A stretch of DNA of 64,000 nt, taken from assembly GCF_006443095.1 (NCBI RefSeq), contig NZ_VFWZ01000009.1, positions 378,990-442,989 of the forward strand, read 5' to 3'. The notes under the pieces were generated by a model. It did no database searches, was not told the DNA's origin, and saw only the letters and a program-made list of their open reading frames with translations. Position 1 is the first letter of the stretch. Each line of letters opens with the position of its first letter. Source of the DNA: Aquimarina algicola. Its GTDB lineage: Bacteria; Bacteroidota; Bacteroidia; Flavobacteriales; Flavobacteriaceae. The translations under genes were made by a program, and so were the position numbers. Positions 55,281 to 64,000 of this stretch are shown here, in pieces.

Positions 55281-56621
55281 ATGAAAGCAATACGTTTTTT
55301 TAGGCTTACTATTTTTCCGATACTATTAGTTAATTTTATTGGGATTTTGGGATATAGTATTGTTATTCCAATCTTAATTTTTATTGTTACAGATTTAGGA
55401 GGAAACGGATTTATTTATGGTGTCTTAGGAGCAATGTACCCTTTTTTTCAACTTATAGGTGCTCCAATATTAGGAAAATTATCAGATCGTATCGGAAGAA
55501 AAAAAGTACTTGTAATAAGTCAGGCAGGCACATTTCTTGCATGGATGTTGTTTTTGCTTGCATTTATACTCCCCAAAACAGTTCTATGGTCTTCAGATTC
55601 TGGATTTACAGGAAATTATATGATGACTTTACCCTTGGTTTTACTTTTTGTTGCCAGGATTTTTGATGGTTTTACCGGAGGTAATGTTTCTGTGGCTAAT
55701 GCATATCTATCAGATATTTCTGATGATCACAATAGGGACAAAAATTTTGGCATGATGGGGGCTTCTACAAGTCTTGGCTTTGTTTTGGGTCCAGCAGTTG
55801 CAGGAATTTTGGCCTCAACATTTTTGGGAGAATCACTACCTATTTTGCTTGCAGCTATAATTTCTCTAGTCGCAATTTTTATAATTATTATAAAACTACC
55901 GGAAAGTAATCCTTGTGTTGTTGATACTGGGAGTATAGGGTTTAAATCATTTAGAAGGTTTTTTCAAGTGGAACACAAAGAATGTTACACCGGAGATTCT
56001 AGTATAGCAAAAGAAAATACCAATACTTTTTGGAATATTCTGAAACAAGATCAGATTGCTTTGCTATATATGATTTATTTTCTCACTTTTTTAGCATTCA
56101 GTTTATTTTATGCAGGATTACCGATATATGCCTCTACTATATTAGAATGGTCTTCTACAGAGCTAGGTGTATTTTTAGCATACTCTAGTGTGATAATGAT
56201 ATTAATACAAGGGCCATTATTGTCTTTTTTGTCAGGTAAAATTTCAAATCTGTTATTTATTGTTATTGGTTCACTATTATTAGCTATTAGTTTTTATTTA
56301 CTGTCTTTTTCTAATATTGTGATTCTATATCTTGCAAATACACTCTTGTCTATTGGTAATGGTATGATGTGGCCTAATTTTTTGTCACTCTTATCTAAAA
56401 CTGGTAATCAGCAGATGCAAGGCGCTATTCAGGGATATGGAAACAGTATGGGGAGTTTTGCTAGTATTTTTGGGTTGGTTATTAGTGGGATTTTGTTTGA
56501 AAGTTTACAAACAATAGTCTTTATAATAGGTTCAGTTATATTTTTGCTGATATTTTTATTTGTGTTTATCAGTTATATAAAAGAAAAAAGAGTTTCTAGA
56601 ACTCCTGAAATTATTAATTGA
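55281..56621 (+). CDS. MFS transporter
   Basis: 446 residues from the ATG at 55281 (MKAIRFFRLTIFPILLVNF). About twelve membrane segments and the family-specific loop GKLSDRIGRKKVLVISQ between TM2 and TM3 mark a major facilitator, probably a drug- or tetracycline-resistance-like exporter. A soluble insert (about 230-260, with CYTGDSSIAKENT) splits the halves. No neighbouring gene indicates the substrate. Confidence 0.92.
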   Translation: MKAIRFFRLTIFPILLVNFIGILGYSIVIPILIFIVTDLGGNGFIYGVLGAMYPFFQLIGAPILGKLSDRIGRKKVLVISQAGTFLAWMLFLLAFILPKTVLWSSDSGFTGNYMMTLPLVLLFVARIFDGFTGGNVSVANAYLSDISDDHNRDKNFGMMGASTSLGFVLGPAVAGILASTFLGESLPILLAAIISLVAIFIIIIKLPESNPCVVDTGSIGFKSFRRFFQVEHKECYTGDSSIAKENTNTFWNILKQDQIALLYMIYFLTFLAFSLFYAGLPIYASTILEWSSTELGVFLAYSSVIMILIQGPLLSFLSGKISNLLFIVIGSLLLAISFYLLSFSNIVILYLANTLLSIGNGMMWPNFLSLLSKTGNQQMQGAIQGYGNSMGSFASIFGLVISGILFESLQTIVFIIGSVIFLLIFLFVFISYIKEKRVSRTPEIIN

Positions 56622-56637
56622 GTAGTATAGAAAATCT

Positions 56638-56680
56638 CACAGAAAAAGGGCATACAAAATTAATTTGTAGCCCTTTGTGA
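56638..56680 (+). terminator. Hairpin after the MFS gene
   Basis: A long near-palindrome (AAAGGGC...TACAAA, loop, TTTGTA..GCCCTTT) without a strong T run on the plus strand. Its role as a terminator is tentative. Confidence 0.4.
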
Positions 56681-56869
56681 AAATCTTCTAAGGCACGTTT
56701 ACTACTTCCGGACGTATTAAATCGACTTGCCAAAATTTGTAAACAAGAGTGTTTTTGTTTAATTAAATTAGGTCATTCTCAGAAGATTGCCTTATAAAGT
56801 TAAACAAAAACTATTGAAACTTAGAATTATAATAGAAATACTTACTATTATATTTTTGTAAATTATTAA

Positions 56870-57598
56870 TTATACCTTCGGATTAGTTGCAAAAACAGTA
56901 GCTTCTGTAATAAATCCTCGATCATCCATTTCTAATAGACTAGAAATTGTATGTGCAATTTCTTCTCCTCTTAGTTTTGTTTCTTGTTCTGCTTCAGTAT
57001 ATTGTTTTGTAGTGATATTACTATCAACTCTATTATTTGCAAAATTAGTCATTACCTCACTGGGATTTACTTGCATAACTCTTATATTATGAGGCCTTAA
57101 TTCGTTTCTCCAGCTTTCAGTCATACCTCGTAATGCAAATTTGGTTGCTACATAAGGAGAAGCTGTAGGAGAACCTTTTAAAGAAGAAGTAGATCCAATA
57201 TTGATAATATTTCCATATTCATTTTTTACAAAATGTTTTGCTGCGGCTTTGGCACATAGGGTAGCTCCAAGGATATTTGTCTTGAATTGATCCGTAAATT
57301 TGTCTGGTTCTATATCTATAAGCTTTGAAATATATCCATAACCGGCATTATTGATAAGCACATTTAGCCCACTCATCTTACTTTTTGCATCCTCAACCAT
57401 TTGTTGTACCTCGTTTTCGTCAGTAACATCAGCCTTTATATAATCTATATTGAGTTCTTTGGCAGTTTCTTGTAGTGTTTCCTGATTTCTTCCAGAAATG
57501 ATAACTTCTGCTCCTTTTTCTTTTAAGAGTTTGGCAGTCGCTTTTCCTATTCCTGAGTTACCTCCCGTTATCAGTACTTTTGCGTCTTTAATATTCAT
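56870..57598 (-). CDS. Short-chain dehydrogenase/reductase
   Basis: 242 residues. It has the NAD(P)-binding TGGNSGIGKA, the structural NNAGYG, catalytic Ser in GSTSS, and the YxxxK pair in YVATKFAL. It is classical SDR length. The gene stands alone; the substrate cannot be inferred. Confidence 0.94.
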   Translation of the reverse strand: MNIKDAKVLITGGNSGIGKATAKLLKEKGAEVIISGRNQETLQETAKELNIDYIKADVTDENEVQQMVEDAKSKMSGLNVLINNAGYGYISKLIDIEPDKFTDQFKTNILGATLCAKAAAKHFVKNEYGNIINIGSTSSLKGSPTASPYVATKFALRGMTESWRNELRPHNIRVMQVNPSEVMTNFANNRVDSNITTKQYTEAEQETKLRGEEIAHTISSLLEMDDRGFITEATVFATNPKV

Positions 57599-57698
57599 GT
57601 TTTTGATATTTTGTATTCGTTTTAATAAATGATTTATTGTGTAATTTCTTCACTTACAAATATAACTGCAAAAAGATGTTTGTTTTCTTTTTATAATG

Positions 57699-58154
57699 TT
57701 ATATAACTGGTAAAAAAGAGAAGTCTTTTACTTCTGTCATCACAAAAGAACTCTGCACCTTAGAAATATTTTCTAGAGATGCTAGTTTATTAGACAAAAA
57801 TTCCTGGTAACTTTCCATGTCTTTGGCATATATTTTAATGAGATAATCAAACATACCTGCAATATGATAGCATTCTGCTACTTCAGGAAATTGTTGTATG
57901 TCTTTTTCAAATTTTTTTAGATAATCAGTTTGATGAAGGTTGAGTGTGATATTACAAAAAACCATAAGTTGTAACCCTACTTTTTTACGATCCAAAATAG
58001 CTTTGTATGATCTTATATACCCTTCTTTTTCTAGTCTTTTAACTCTTTCAAAAATAGGAGTAGTTGTTAAGTTAAGGCGAACGGCAATTTCTTTGATTGT
58101 AATCTTACTGTCTTTTTGCAATAAAAGTAGTATCGATTGATCAATTTTATCCAT
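57699..58154 (-). CDS. Lrp/AsnC-family regulator
   Basis: 151 residues: an N-terminal helix-turn-helix (about 1-60, DSKITIKEIAVRLNLTTTPIFERVKRLEKEGYI) and a C-terminal RAM ligand-binding domain (about 65-145, with VAECYHIAGMFDYLIKI). It is divergent from the PLP enzyme gene, 134 bp away, a layout typical of regulation by an amino acid. The ligand is probably a substrate or product of that enzyme (inference). Confidence 0.95.
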   Translation of the reverse strand: MDKIDQSILLLLQKDSKITIKEIAVRLNLTTTPIFERVKRLEKEGYIRSYKAILDRKKVGLQLMVFCNITLNLHQTDYLKKFEKDIQQFPEVAECYHIAGMFDYLIKIYAKDMESYQEFLSNKLASLENISKVQSSFVMTEVKDFSFLPVI

Positions 58155-58288
58155 AATTTTTTTCTTTTTATCAGAGTTAAATAAAATATTTTAAGAATAA
58201 AATTCTATAATTAATTATTTTTATAAATTTTTATGCTGAATTGATGTGAAAATAAGGTTTTAAATTCTAATTCTTTTAATTTTATAGA

Positions 58289-59539
58289 ATGAAAGAACAT
58301 GATTTTAACCCAGAAAGTTTGATGATGACTTATGGATATAAGCCAGAGTTATCAGAAGGAGCTATAAAATGTCCAATTTTTCAAACCTCGACTTTTGTTT
58401 TTAAAACAGCAGAAGAAGGAAAAGCCTTTTTTGAATTGGCTTATGGTCTTCGCGAAAAATCTCCAAAAGAAGAGCTGGGGTTAATCTACAGTAGAATTAA
58501 TAATCCAAACCTTGAAATTTTAGAAAACCGACTCTGTCTTTGGGATAAAGCAGATGATTGTGCAGTTTTCGAAAGTGGAATGTCTGCTATTAGTACCGTA
58601 CTATTAGAATTTCTGAAACCCGGTGACTTATTAGTGTATAGTAATCCATTATATGGAGGAACAGATCATTTTATTCAACATTTTCTTGATAAAATAGGAG
58701 TGCATACCATTGGAGTAATGCCACACCATAGTATAGAAGAAGTAAAGCAAATGATTGAGGAATCCGGTAAGTCTGATAAATTAGCAATGGTTTATTTAGA
58801 AACTCCGGCAAATCCCACTAATCATATTGTAGATATTGAAAAATATAGTGAATTGGCCGCACAATACAATACCGAAGATAAAAAGGTATTGGTTGCAGTA
58901 GATAATACTTATATGGGACCACTTTGGCAACATCCTCTACAATGTGGTGCTGATCTAGTACTGTACTCTGCTACCAAGTATATTGGCGGGCATAGTGATC
59001 TAATCGCAGGAGCAGTTTTAGGTAATGCAGAATTGATGTTACGCGTAAAAACGCTTAGAACATTTTTAGGTAATATGGTAAGTCCTCATACAGCATGGTT
59101 GATGTTACGTAGTTTAGAAACCCTGAAAATTAGAATGGATCAACAAACTAAAAATGCACAAGTTGTCGCTGAGTATTTGAAGAATCATCCAAAAGTAGAA
59201 AAAGTATATTATTTAGGCCTATTAAAAGAAGGTACTACTACTTATGATGCTTATAAAAAACAATGTTCTGCTCCGGGAGCTATGGTTTCTTTTGATATTG
59301 TTGGTGGTGAAAAAGAAGCATTTTTGTTTTTAAATCATCTTCAACTGATCAAACTTGCAGTAAGTCTAGGAGGAACAGAAAGTTTGGCAGAACATCCAAA
59401 AACAATGACACATGCAGGAGTAGACGAAACGCAACAACAAGAAATGAGTGTGACAGATAAATTAATACGATTATCTATAGGTGTAGAGAATGAAAAAGAT
59501 TTATTGTGGGATTTGGAACAAGCATTAGATAAAGTTTAA
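58289..59539 (+). CDS. Cystathionine gamma-synthase/methionine gamma-lyase-family enzyme
   Basis: 416 residues of a PLP-dependent Cys/Met metabolism enzyme. Visible are FESGMSAISTVLLEFL, the phosphate contacts, VAVDNTYMGPLWQHPL, the PLP-lysine motif YSATKYIGGHSD, and SLGGTESLAEHPKTMTHAG. The family includes synthases and lyases that cannot be told apart here. The divergent Lrp regulator likely controls it. Confidence 0.93.
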   Translation: MKEHDFNPESLMMTYGYKPELSEGAIKCPIFQTSTFVFKTAEEGKAFFELAYGLREKSPKEELGLIYSRINNPNLEILENRLCLWDKADDCAVFESGMSAISTVLLEFLKPGDLLVYSNPLYGGTDHFIQHFLDKIGVHTIGVMPHHSIEEVKQMIEESGKSDKLAMVYLETPANPTNHIVDIEKYSELAAQYNTEDKKVLVAVDNTYMGPLWQHPLQCGADLVLYSATKYIGGHSDLIAGAVLGNAELMLRVKTLRTFLGNMVSPHTAWLMLRSLETLKIRMDQQTKNAQVVAEYLKNHPKVEKVYYLGLLKEGTTTYDAYKKQCSAPGAMVSFDIVGGEKEAFLFLNHLQLIKLAVSLGGTESLAEHPKTMTHAGVDETQQQEMSVTDKLIRLSIGVENEKDLLWDLEQALDKV

Positions 59540-59573
59540 AATACTAAAATCTAGTTTTTATAAAGATAAGATC

Positions 59574-59601
59574 AAGCATATCCAATAGGATATGCTTTTT
59601 T
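59574..59601 (+). terminator. Terminator after the PLP enzyme gene
   Basis: The stem AAGCATATCC / GGATATGCTT with a four-base loop is followed by TTTTAC. Confidence 0.9.
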
Positions 59602-59742
59602 ACTTGTGTATTACTACTAAAAAAGAATAAAATAGATGATTTTTTGAGAAGAGGGGGAGATTAACTGTAAAAAAAGGGGTTTTTCCCCGTTGTTTTGTAT
59701 GTGTTATAAAAGTACTTTTACATCATAATAATAAAACAATTT

Positions 59743-59856
59743 ATGAACCAATTTTACACACAAAAAATCATGAACTTATTCGGCATTAATTTTCAGTTTA
59801 TTTTAGAATTTGTAAGAGAACTTCCAAAGGCTTGTAGCCATGCTATTCATAGATAA
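59743..59856 (+). CDS. Possible 37-residue small protein
   Basis: An ATG frame of 37 codons (MNQFYTQKIMNLFGINF..., ending HAIHR) sits between two terminators. It has a hydrophobic centre and basic ends and no known family. The following hairpin with T run (59927-59965) indicates a short independent transcript, which could equally be non-coding. Confidence 0.3.
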   Translation: MNQFYTQKIMNLFGINFQFILEFVRELPKACSHAIHR

Positions 59857-59926
59857 GCCATAACAAACTTTGTTGGGGAACAAAGCCTGTTAGTTTGGAG
59901 AAAACATAAATTTAAGTAAGGAGTTT

Positions 59927-59965
59927 AGAAAATTCACATTTTTAATGTGGATTTTCTATTTTTAT
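59927..59965 (+). terminator. Terminator of the short intergenic transcript
   Basis: The stem AGAAAATTCACAT / ATGTGGATTTTCT (one mismatch) is followed by ATTTTTAT. Confidence 0.65.
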
Positions 59966-60056
59966 AATAAGATTTTTTTGCTAAAAATAGGTCAATCAGG
60001 TATAAGGATGTTTAATACATGTCATCACTGTTTTTTTAGAATTTAGAAGATATAAA

Positions 60057-60095
60057 AAATCCCAAAATTGATACCTAATGTCGATTTTGGGATTT
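60057..60095 (-). terminator. Terminator for fumC
   Basis: The stem AAATCCCAAAATTGA / TCGATTTTGGGATTT (one mismatched pair) is followed on the minus strand by TTTTATA, 20 bp beyond the stop. Confidence 0.85.
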
Positions 60096-60114
60096 ATATA
60101 TAAGTATTTGATTT

Positions 60115-61512
60115 TTATTTTAGGCTACCAACCATGTCTTCTGGTTTTACCCATTCATTAAATTCTTCTTCGGTAACATATCCTAAAGAAATAGCTTCAT
60201 GTCTTAGTGTAGTTCCATTTTTATGAGCCGTGTTTGCTATTTCTGCTGCTTTGTAATATCCTATCTTGGTATTAAGTGCAGTAACCAACATCAAAGAATT
60301 ATTCAATAATTCAGTGATTCGTTTATGATTAGGTTCAATACCTTTTGCGCAGTGTTCATCAAAAGAAACACAAGCATCTCCCAGTAATTGAGCACTTTGT
60401 AATAGGTTTGCTGCCATTACGGGTTTGAATACGTTTAACTCAAAGTGACCTTGCATACCACCAACATTGATAGCAACGTCATTACCCATTACTTGTGCAC
60501 AAACCATAGTAAGGGCTTCACACTGTGTTGGGTTTACTTTTCCTGGCATGATTGAGCTTCCTGGTTCGTTTGCAGGAATGATAAGTTCTCCAATTCCGCT
60601 TCGTGGTCCAGAAGCCAACATACGGATATCATTACCTATTTTGTTTAAAGAAACTGCTAGTTGCTTTAATGCTCCATGAGTTTCGACAAAAGCATCATGA
60701 GCGGCAAGCGCTTCAAATTTGTTTTCAGCCGTTATAAAAGGCAGACTGGTAAACTGGGCAATAAACTCTGAAACACGCTTCGCATATCCTTTAGGAGTAT
60801 TCAATCCCGTACCTACTGCAGTACCACCAAGTGCCAGTTCTGCTAGATGTGGTAAGGTGTTTTCTAACGCTTTTAATCCATGATCCAATTGAGATACATA
60901 GCCTGATAATTCTTGTCCTATTGTAAGAGGAGTAGCATCCATAAAATGAGTACGACCAATCTTAACAACATCTTTAAATTCAGAAGACTTTTCTTTTAAA
61001 GTATCTCTTAATCGCGTAATTCCCGGAATAGTAACTTCTATTATTTTTTTGTAAGCAGCAATATGCATTCCTGTAGGAAATGTGTCATTAGAAGACTGAG
61101 ACTTATTTACATCATCATTTGGCTGTAATGTTTTGTCGCCTTCTCCAATCACATTACCTGCTAGTTGGTGAGCTCTATTAGCAATAACCTCATTAACATT
61201 CATATTGCTTTGTGTTCCTGATCCTGTTTGCCAGATCACCAAAGGAAATTGATCATCGTGTTTACCTTCTAATATTTCGTCGCATACTTGCGCAATTAGA
61301 TCTCTTTTTTCTATAGGTAAAGCCCCTAATTCACAATTTGTATATGCAGCTGCTTTCTTTAAATAAGCAAAGCCATAAACTATTTCTAGAGGCATAGAAG
61401 CAGGAGCTCCTATTTTAAAATTGTTTCTGGAACGTTCTGTTTGTGCCCCCCAAAGTCTATCAGCAGGTACTTTTACCTCGCCCATTGTATCCTTTTCTAT
61501 TCTATATTCCAT
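60115..61512 (-). CDS. fumC: Class II fumarate hydratase
   Basis: FumC interconverts fumarate and malate in the citric acid cycle without iron-sulfur. The start at 61512 gives 465 residues beginning [19 protein letters not shown], matching the family; the frame is open 69 codons upstream, but that stretch is not conserved in character. Motifs: [34 protein letters not shown] and the signature [11 protein letters not shown]. Confidence 0.97.
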   Translation of the reverse strand: MEYRIEKDTMGEVKVPADRLWGAQTERSRNNFKIGAPASMPLEIVYGFAYLKKAAAYTNCELGALPIEKRDLIAQVCDEILEGKHDDQFPLVIWQTGSGTQSNMNVNEVIANRAHQLAGNVIGEGDKTLQPNDDVNKSQSSNDTFPTGMHIAAYKKIIEVTIPGITRLRDTLKEKSSEFKDVVKIGRTHFMDATPLTIGQELSGYVSQLDHGLKALENTLPHLAELALGGTAVGTGLNTPKGYAKRVSEFIAQFTSLPFITAENKFEALAAHDAFVETHGALKQLAVSLNKIGNDIRMLASGPRSGIGELIIPANEPGSSIMPGKVNPTQCEALTMVCAQVMGNDVAINVGGMQGHFELNVFKPVMAANLLQSAQLLGDACVSFDEHCAKGIEPNHKRITELLNNSLMLVTALNTKIGYYKAAEIANTAHKNGTTLRHEAISLGYVTEEEFNEWVKPEDMVGSLK

Positions 61513-61701
61513 AGGTAAGAAGATTTGTTTTTTTAAGACAGCAAATTTAAACATTTGCCTCACTAATTCTGTCATAACAAAGGCTTTTTTTGGGAGATAA
61601 ATTGCTTGTAAAAAAAGATCATAAATAAATGATATTTCTTTTATGAGAAATACATAAGAGTTATTATCTTTGTAAAAATTTTTAGAAAATAAATAATCGT
61701 T

Positions 61702-61878
61702 ATGTTTGAATTCGATCAATACCTTGGCTTTTTAGCTTTCTTAACTATACTTACTATTGGATTTTGGTTAATGATCTTTTTGTTAACCTTCGTTATTCCT
61801 TATTGGGTTATTGGAGCTAATATCGAAAACTTTAAAATGTGGAGAGCTAAGCGTAAAGCTGAAGCAGAACAAGCATAA
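61702..61878 (+). CDS. 58-residue single-pass membrane protein
   Basis: Starts [21 protein letters not shown] hydrophobic stretch at about 9-40 is followed by a basic/acidic helix ([15 protein letters not shown]). It is divergent from fumC and followed by a terminator at 61915-61945, so it is likely expressed alone. The Lys/Arg-rich tail after the membrane segment predicts a cytoplasmic C-terminus. No family is known to me. Confidence 0.65.
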   Translation: MFEFDQYLGFLAFLTILTIGFWLMIFLLTFVIPYWVIGANIENFKMWRAKRKAEAEQA

Positions 61879-61914
61879 TAGCTGATTTAGAATATATTAA
61901 AATCAATATAAGTA

Positions 61915-61945
61915 AGGTTATCTATCAAAATAGGTAACCTTTTTT
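61915..61945 (+). terminator. Terminator after the 58-residue gene
   Basis: The stem AGGTTATCTAT / ATAGGTAACCT with a short loop is followed by TTTTTTC. Confidence 0.85.
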
Positions 61946-61968
61946 CATTTTATAAAATAACAAAAACA

Positions 61969-62568
61969 TTACTTCATTAAACCTTCAAACTTCAGAAACA
62001 TATAATCTCTGATAACAGCTTCTAAATCTTTGGTTGATGTATCAAAAAAAGAGTCGTCAGTGATCAATTGTAAGATAAAATATTCATCAATCTTAATAAG
62101 CAATTTGGTGGATACAGCATTAAAAAGTTCATTTTCAATACCAGAGATATAAAATTTTTCAAGATCTTTTAATAATTCGAGTAAAAAATCTTCGATAAGC
62201 TTCCAGGCAGAAGGATAGTGTTCTCGTAATTGTCTTAGGTAAAAAGCAGAAATATCTTTTGCACCTTCGGTAAGAATTTGAATTAGTGCTTTGTATTGGT
62301 AATCTAGTTGTAGTATTTCACTAGCAATCTCTGCTTTATAAGAAGAAAGATGCTCCAAACGTACTTGCGTTAAATACTCAAAAAACTCTTCTTTTGTAGT
62401 AAAATACTGATAAACAGTAGATTTGCTTTTATTCATTAGAGAAGCTAAATCATCTATAGTAAGTGTGCCTAAATCAGTACTTTTTAACTTTGGAAGTATG
62501 GCCTGCGTCCATTTTTCTACTTTTTTGGTCTTTTCTTTTCGATTTTTGACAATTGATTTTCTTCCCAT
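61969..62568 (-). CDS. TetR-family regulator
   Basis: 199 residues from the ATG at 62568 (MGRKSIVKNRKEKTKK); a TTG three codons upstream is less likely. The N-terminal helix-turn-helix is clear (about 30-60, LTIDDLASLMNKSKSTVYQYFTTKEEFFEYL). The C-terminal ligand domain is helical and unrelated to known pockets by eye. It is divergent from the GMC oxidoreductase, 84 bp apart, which it probably regulates. Confidence 0.92.
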   Translation of the reverse strand: MGRKSIVKNRKEKTKKVEKWTQAILPKLKSTDLGTLTIDDLASLMNKSKSTVYQYFTTKEEFFEYLTQVRLEHLSSYKAEIASEILQLDYQYKALIQILTEGAKDISAFYLRQLREHYPSAWKLIEDFLLELLKDLEKFYISGIENELFNAVSTKLLIKIDEYFILQLITDDSFFDTSTKDLEAVIRDYMFLKFEGLMK

Positions 62569-62652
62569 ACTTGACAATGTATTAAAATCGAACTATATTT
62601 GGTAAATAGTTCGATTTTATAAATCCTACTTCCAAAAGTAACCATTTACACT

Positions 62653-64000
62653 ATGAAATTAAAAGAAGAATATGATTATGTAATTATAGGCAGTGGTTTT
62701 GGAGGGTCAGTAAGCGCATTAAGACTTTCTGAAAAAGGTTATAATGTTTTAGTAATTGAAAAAGGAAAATGGTATACCCCTAATGATTTTCCAAAATCAA
62801 ACTGGAATCTTAAAAAATGGCTATGGGTGCCTTTTTTGAGGTGGTTTGGTATCATGAAAATGTCTTTCTTTAAGCATATAGTGGTCATTTCAGGAACAGG
62901 AGTAGGGGGAGGTTCTTTGGTATATGCCAATACATTACCAATTCCTAAGAAAGAATTTTTTAATTCAGGAAGTTGGGCAAAACTTAATAATTGGCAACAA
63001 GAGTTATCCCCGTTTTATAAAACTGCATTGCAGATGTTGGGAGCTCAAAAAAATCCTTTTCTTTTTGATGGAGACAAAGCTTTAAAAGAATTGTCCAAAG
63101 AAATGAATATCGAAGATGGTTTTAACAGAACTAATGTAGCTGTATTTTTTGGTCAACCCAATCAAACTGTGAAGGATCCGTATTTTGATGGTAAAGGTCC
63201 GGATCGAACCGGTTGTAATTTTTGTGGAGGTTGTATGACAGGATGTAGAGTAGGAGCAAAAAATACATTAGATAAGAATTATCTTTATCTCGCTCAACAA
63301 TTAGGTACAGATATTTTAGCAGAACATGAGGTGTACGATGTGCTTCCACAAGAAGATGGATATATGGTAAAATTTAAGACCTCAACACAAATTTTTACTT
63401 CCAAAAAGCAGGTGAAAGCAAAAGGTGTTATCTTTTCGGGAGGTGTACTGGGTACAGTAAAATTACTATTGAAGCTTAAACAAACTTCTTTACCAAAACT
63501 TTCTAATCGTTTGGGGTATGATATAAGAACTAATAATGAGAGCTTGATTAGTGTTACTAATCTCGATCATAAAAAAGATATGTCAAATGGTGTGGCTATT
63601 GGTTCTATTCTAAATACAGATGATAATAGTCACTTAGAAATTGTACGATATGCAAAAGGTTCAGGGTTTTGGAGATTGTCTCATTTGCCTTTGATCAATG
63701 GAAGTAATACTATAGTAAGAGTTGCAAAAATGATAACAAGTTTTGTAAAATATCCAATATCTTATATCAAATTATATACAACTAAAGACTGGGGAAAGAG
63801 TACAGCTATTTTGTTATTTATGCAAACATTGGATAGTACTTTAAAATTTAGAAGAAATATTTTTGGAATCATGAATACTCGGATTTCTAAAGGTAAAAAA
63901 CCAACCGCATTTATCCCGCAATCTATAGATTTAGCAAAAAAATATGCTTCTATAGTAAATGGTAAAGAAACCGTATTTGGATTAGAACCCCTTGCAGGAA
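62653..64000 (+). CDS. GMC-family oxidoreductase, cut by the window end
   Basis: Runs off the end with at least 449 codons. It starts MKLKEEYDYVIIGSGFGGS, the Rossmann FAD-binding GxGxxG. The ISGTGVGGGSLVYANTL segment is the GMC signature. A Cys cluster follows (CNFCGGCMTGCRVGAKNT), as in cholesterol-oxidase-like GMC proteins of actinobacteria. The C-terminal substrate domain is incomplete here. Substrates of this subgroup include sterols and other alcohols; the physiological one is unknown. It is divergent from the TetR gene. Confidence 0.9.
   Translation, partial: MKLKEEYDYVIIGSGFGGSVSALRLSEKGYNVLVIEKGKWYTPNDFPKSNWNLKKWLWVPFLRWFGIMKMSFFKHIVVISGTGVGGGSLVYANTLPIPKKEFFNSGSWAKLNNWQQELSPFYKTALQMLGAQKNPFLFDGDKALKELSKEMNIEDGFNRTNVAVFFGQPNQTVKDPYFDGKGPDRTGCNFCGGCMTGCRVGAKNTLDKNYLYLAQQLGTDILAEHEVYDVLPQEDGYMVKFKTSTQIFTSKKQVKAKGVIFSGGVLGTVKLLLKLKQTSLPKLSNRLGYDIRTNNESLISVTNLDHKKDMSNGVAIGSILNTDDNSHLEIVRYAKGSGFWRLSHLPLINGSNTIVRVAKMITSFVKYPISYIKLYTTKDWGKSTAILLFMQTLDSTLKFRRNIFGIMNTRISKGKKPTAFIPQSIDLAKKYASIVNGKETVFGLEPLAG

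Larger units (their letters stand above)
59540..60114. other. Intergenic region with terminators and a possible small transcript
   Basis: 575 bp. It holds a terminator for the PLP gene (59574-59601), a possible 37-codon frame (59743-59856), a hairpin CTTTGTT-gggg-AACAAAG near 59869-59886, a terminator-like hairpin at 59927-59965 on the plus strand, and the fumC terminator (60057-60095). Confidence 0.6.

Noticed and set aside
60115-61719. fumC with a 69-residue N-terminal extension
   Set aside because: The extension is not conserved in character and the family start aligns at 61512.

Overview
This 64 kb window is AT-rich and comes from a member of the Bacteroidota, most likely a marine Flavobacteriaceae (Aquimarina-like; the genus is inference). 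Supporting signs are A-rich start contexts instead of strong Shine-Dalgarno sites, many lipoproteins with a Cys-Ser/Asn-Asp signature, a type IX secretion C-terminal sorting domain, the PorE/OmpA-style envelope proteins, GyrA with Thr82, and the neighbourhood hsdR-N-like / holA typical of flavobacteria.

Layout. 1-14.3 kb is ordinary core genome: gyrA with a TPR gene, a PQQ-type propeller protein and pheT on the minus strand, a TlpA-like thioredoxin lipoprotein, and the pta-ackA acetate operon. 14.3-15.5 kb holds four tandem minus-strand genes for about 60-residue peptides. Each has a nearly identical 24-residue leader ending in GA/GS and a six-cysteine core, like an orphan set of double-glycine-type secreted peptides. 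Divergent from them is a large T9SS-exported nuclease (15.8-18.1 kb). 18.3-20.2 kb carries two small membrane/coiled-coil genes and a four-repeat helicase-associated-like protein.

20.2-26.4 kb is a minus-strand block of poorly known envelope proteins: a hydrolase, two DUF922-like membrane-anchored proteins (one with an intact HExxH, one lacking it), lipoproteins, and two remnants of a broken second copy of one lipoprotein. It is followed by seven palindromes placed exactly every 41 bp (26581-26845), upstream of a gene cut by an in-frame stop. 27.7-33.3 kb is a repeat-rich accessory zone: two tandemly duplicated leucine-rich-repeat lipoproteins, four copies of a 120-bp non-coding repeat, REP-like palindromes, a secreted protein built from six near-identical 49-residue repeats, and a 7-bp microsatellite.

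33.3-64 kb returns to housekeeping and metabolic genes: recG, an M1 aminopeptidase, a patatin, a glutamate-synthase-like enzyme, an M20 amidohydrolase, a DsrE protein, a UvrD/PcrA helicase, a Sua5-type enzyme, an AraC regulator, two OmpA-family proteins, a glycosyltransferase, holA, an LpxR-like protein, an MFS transporter, an SDR, an Lrp regulator divergent from a gamma-family PLP enzyme, fumC, a 58-residue membrane protein, and a TetR regulator divergent from a GMC oxidoreductase cut by the window end. No tRNA, rRNA, insertion sequence with a transposase, or cas gene was seen.

The best candidates for undescribed biology are the four-peptide cysteine-rich cluster, the helically phased 41-bp palindrome array, and the intact/degenerate DUF922 pair with its duplicated lipoprotein remnants. 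All assignments rest on reading motifs by eye; no database search was run.
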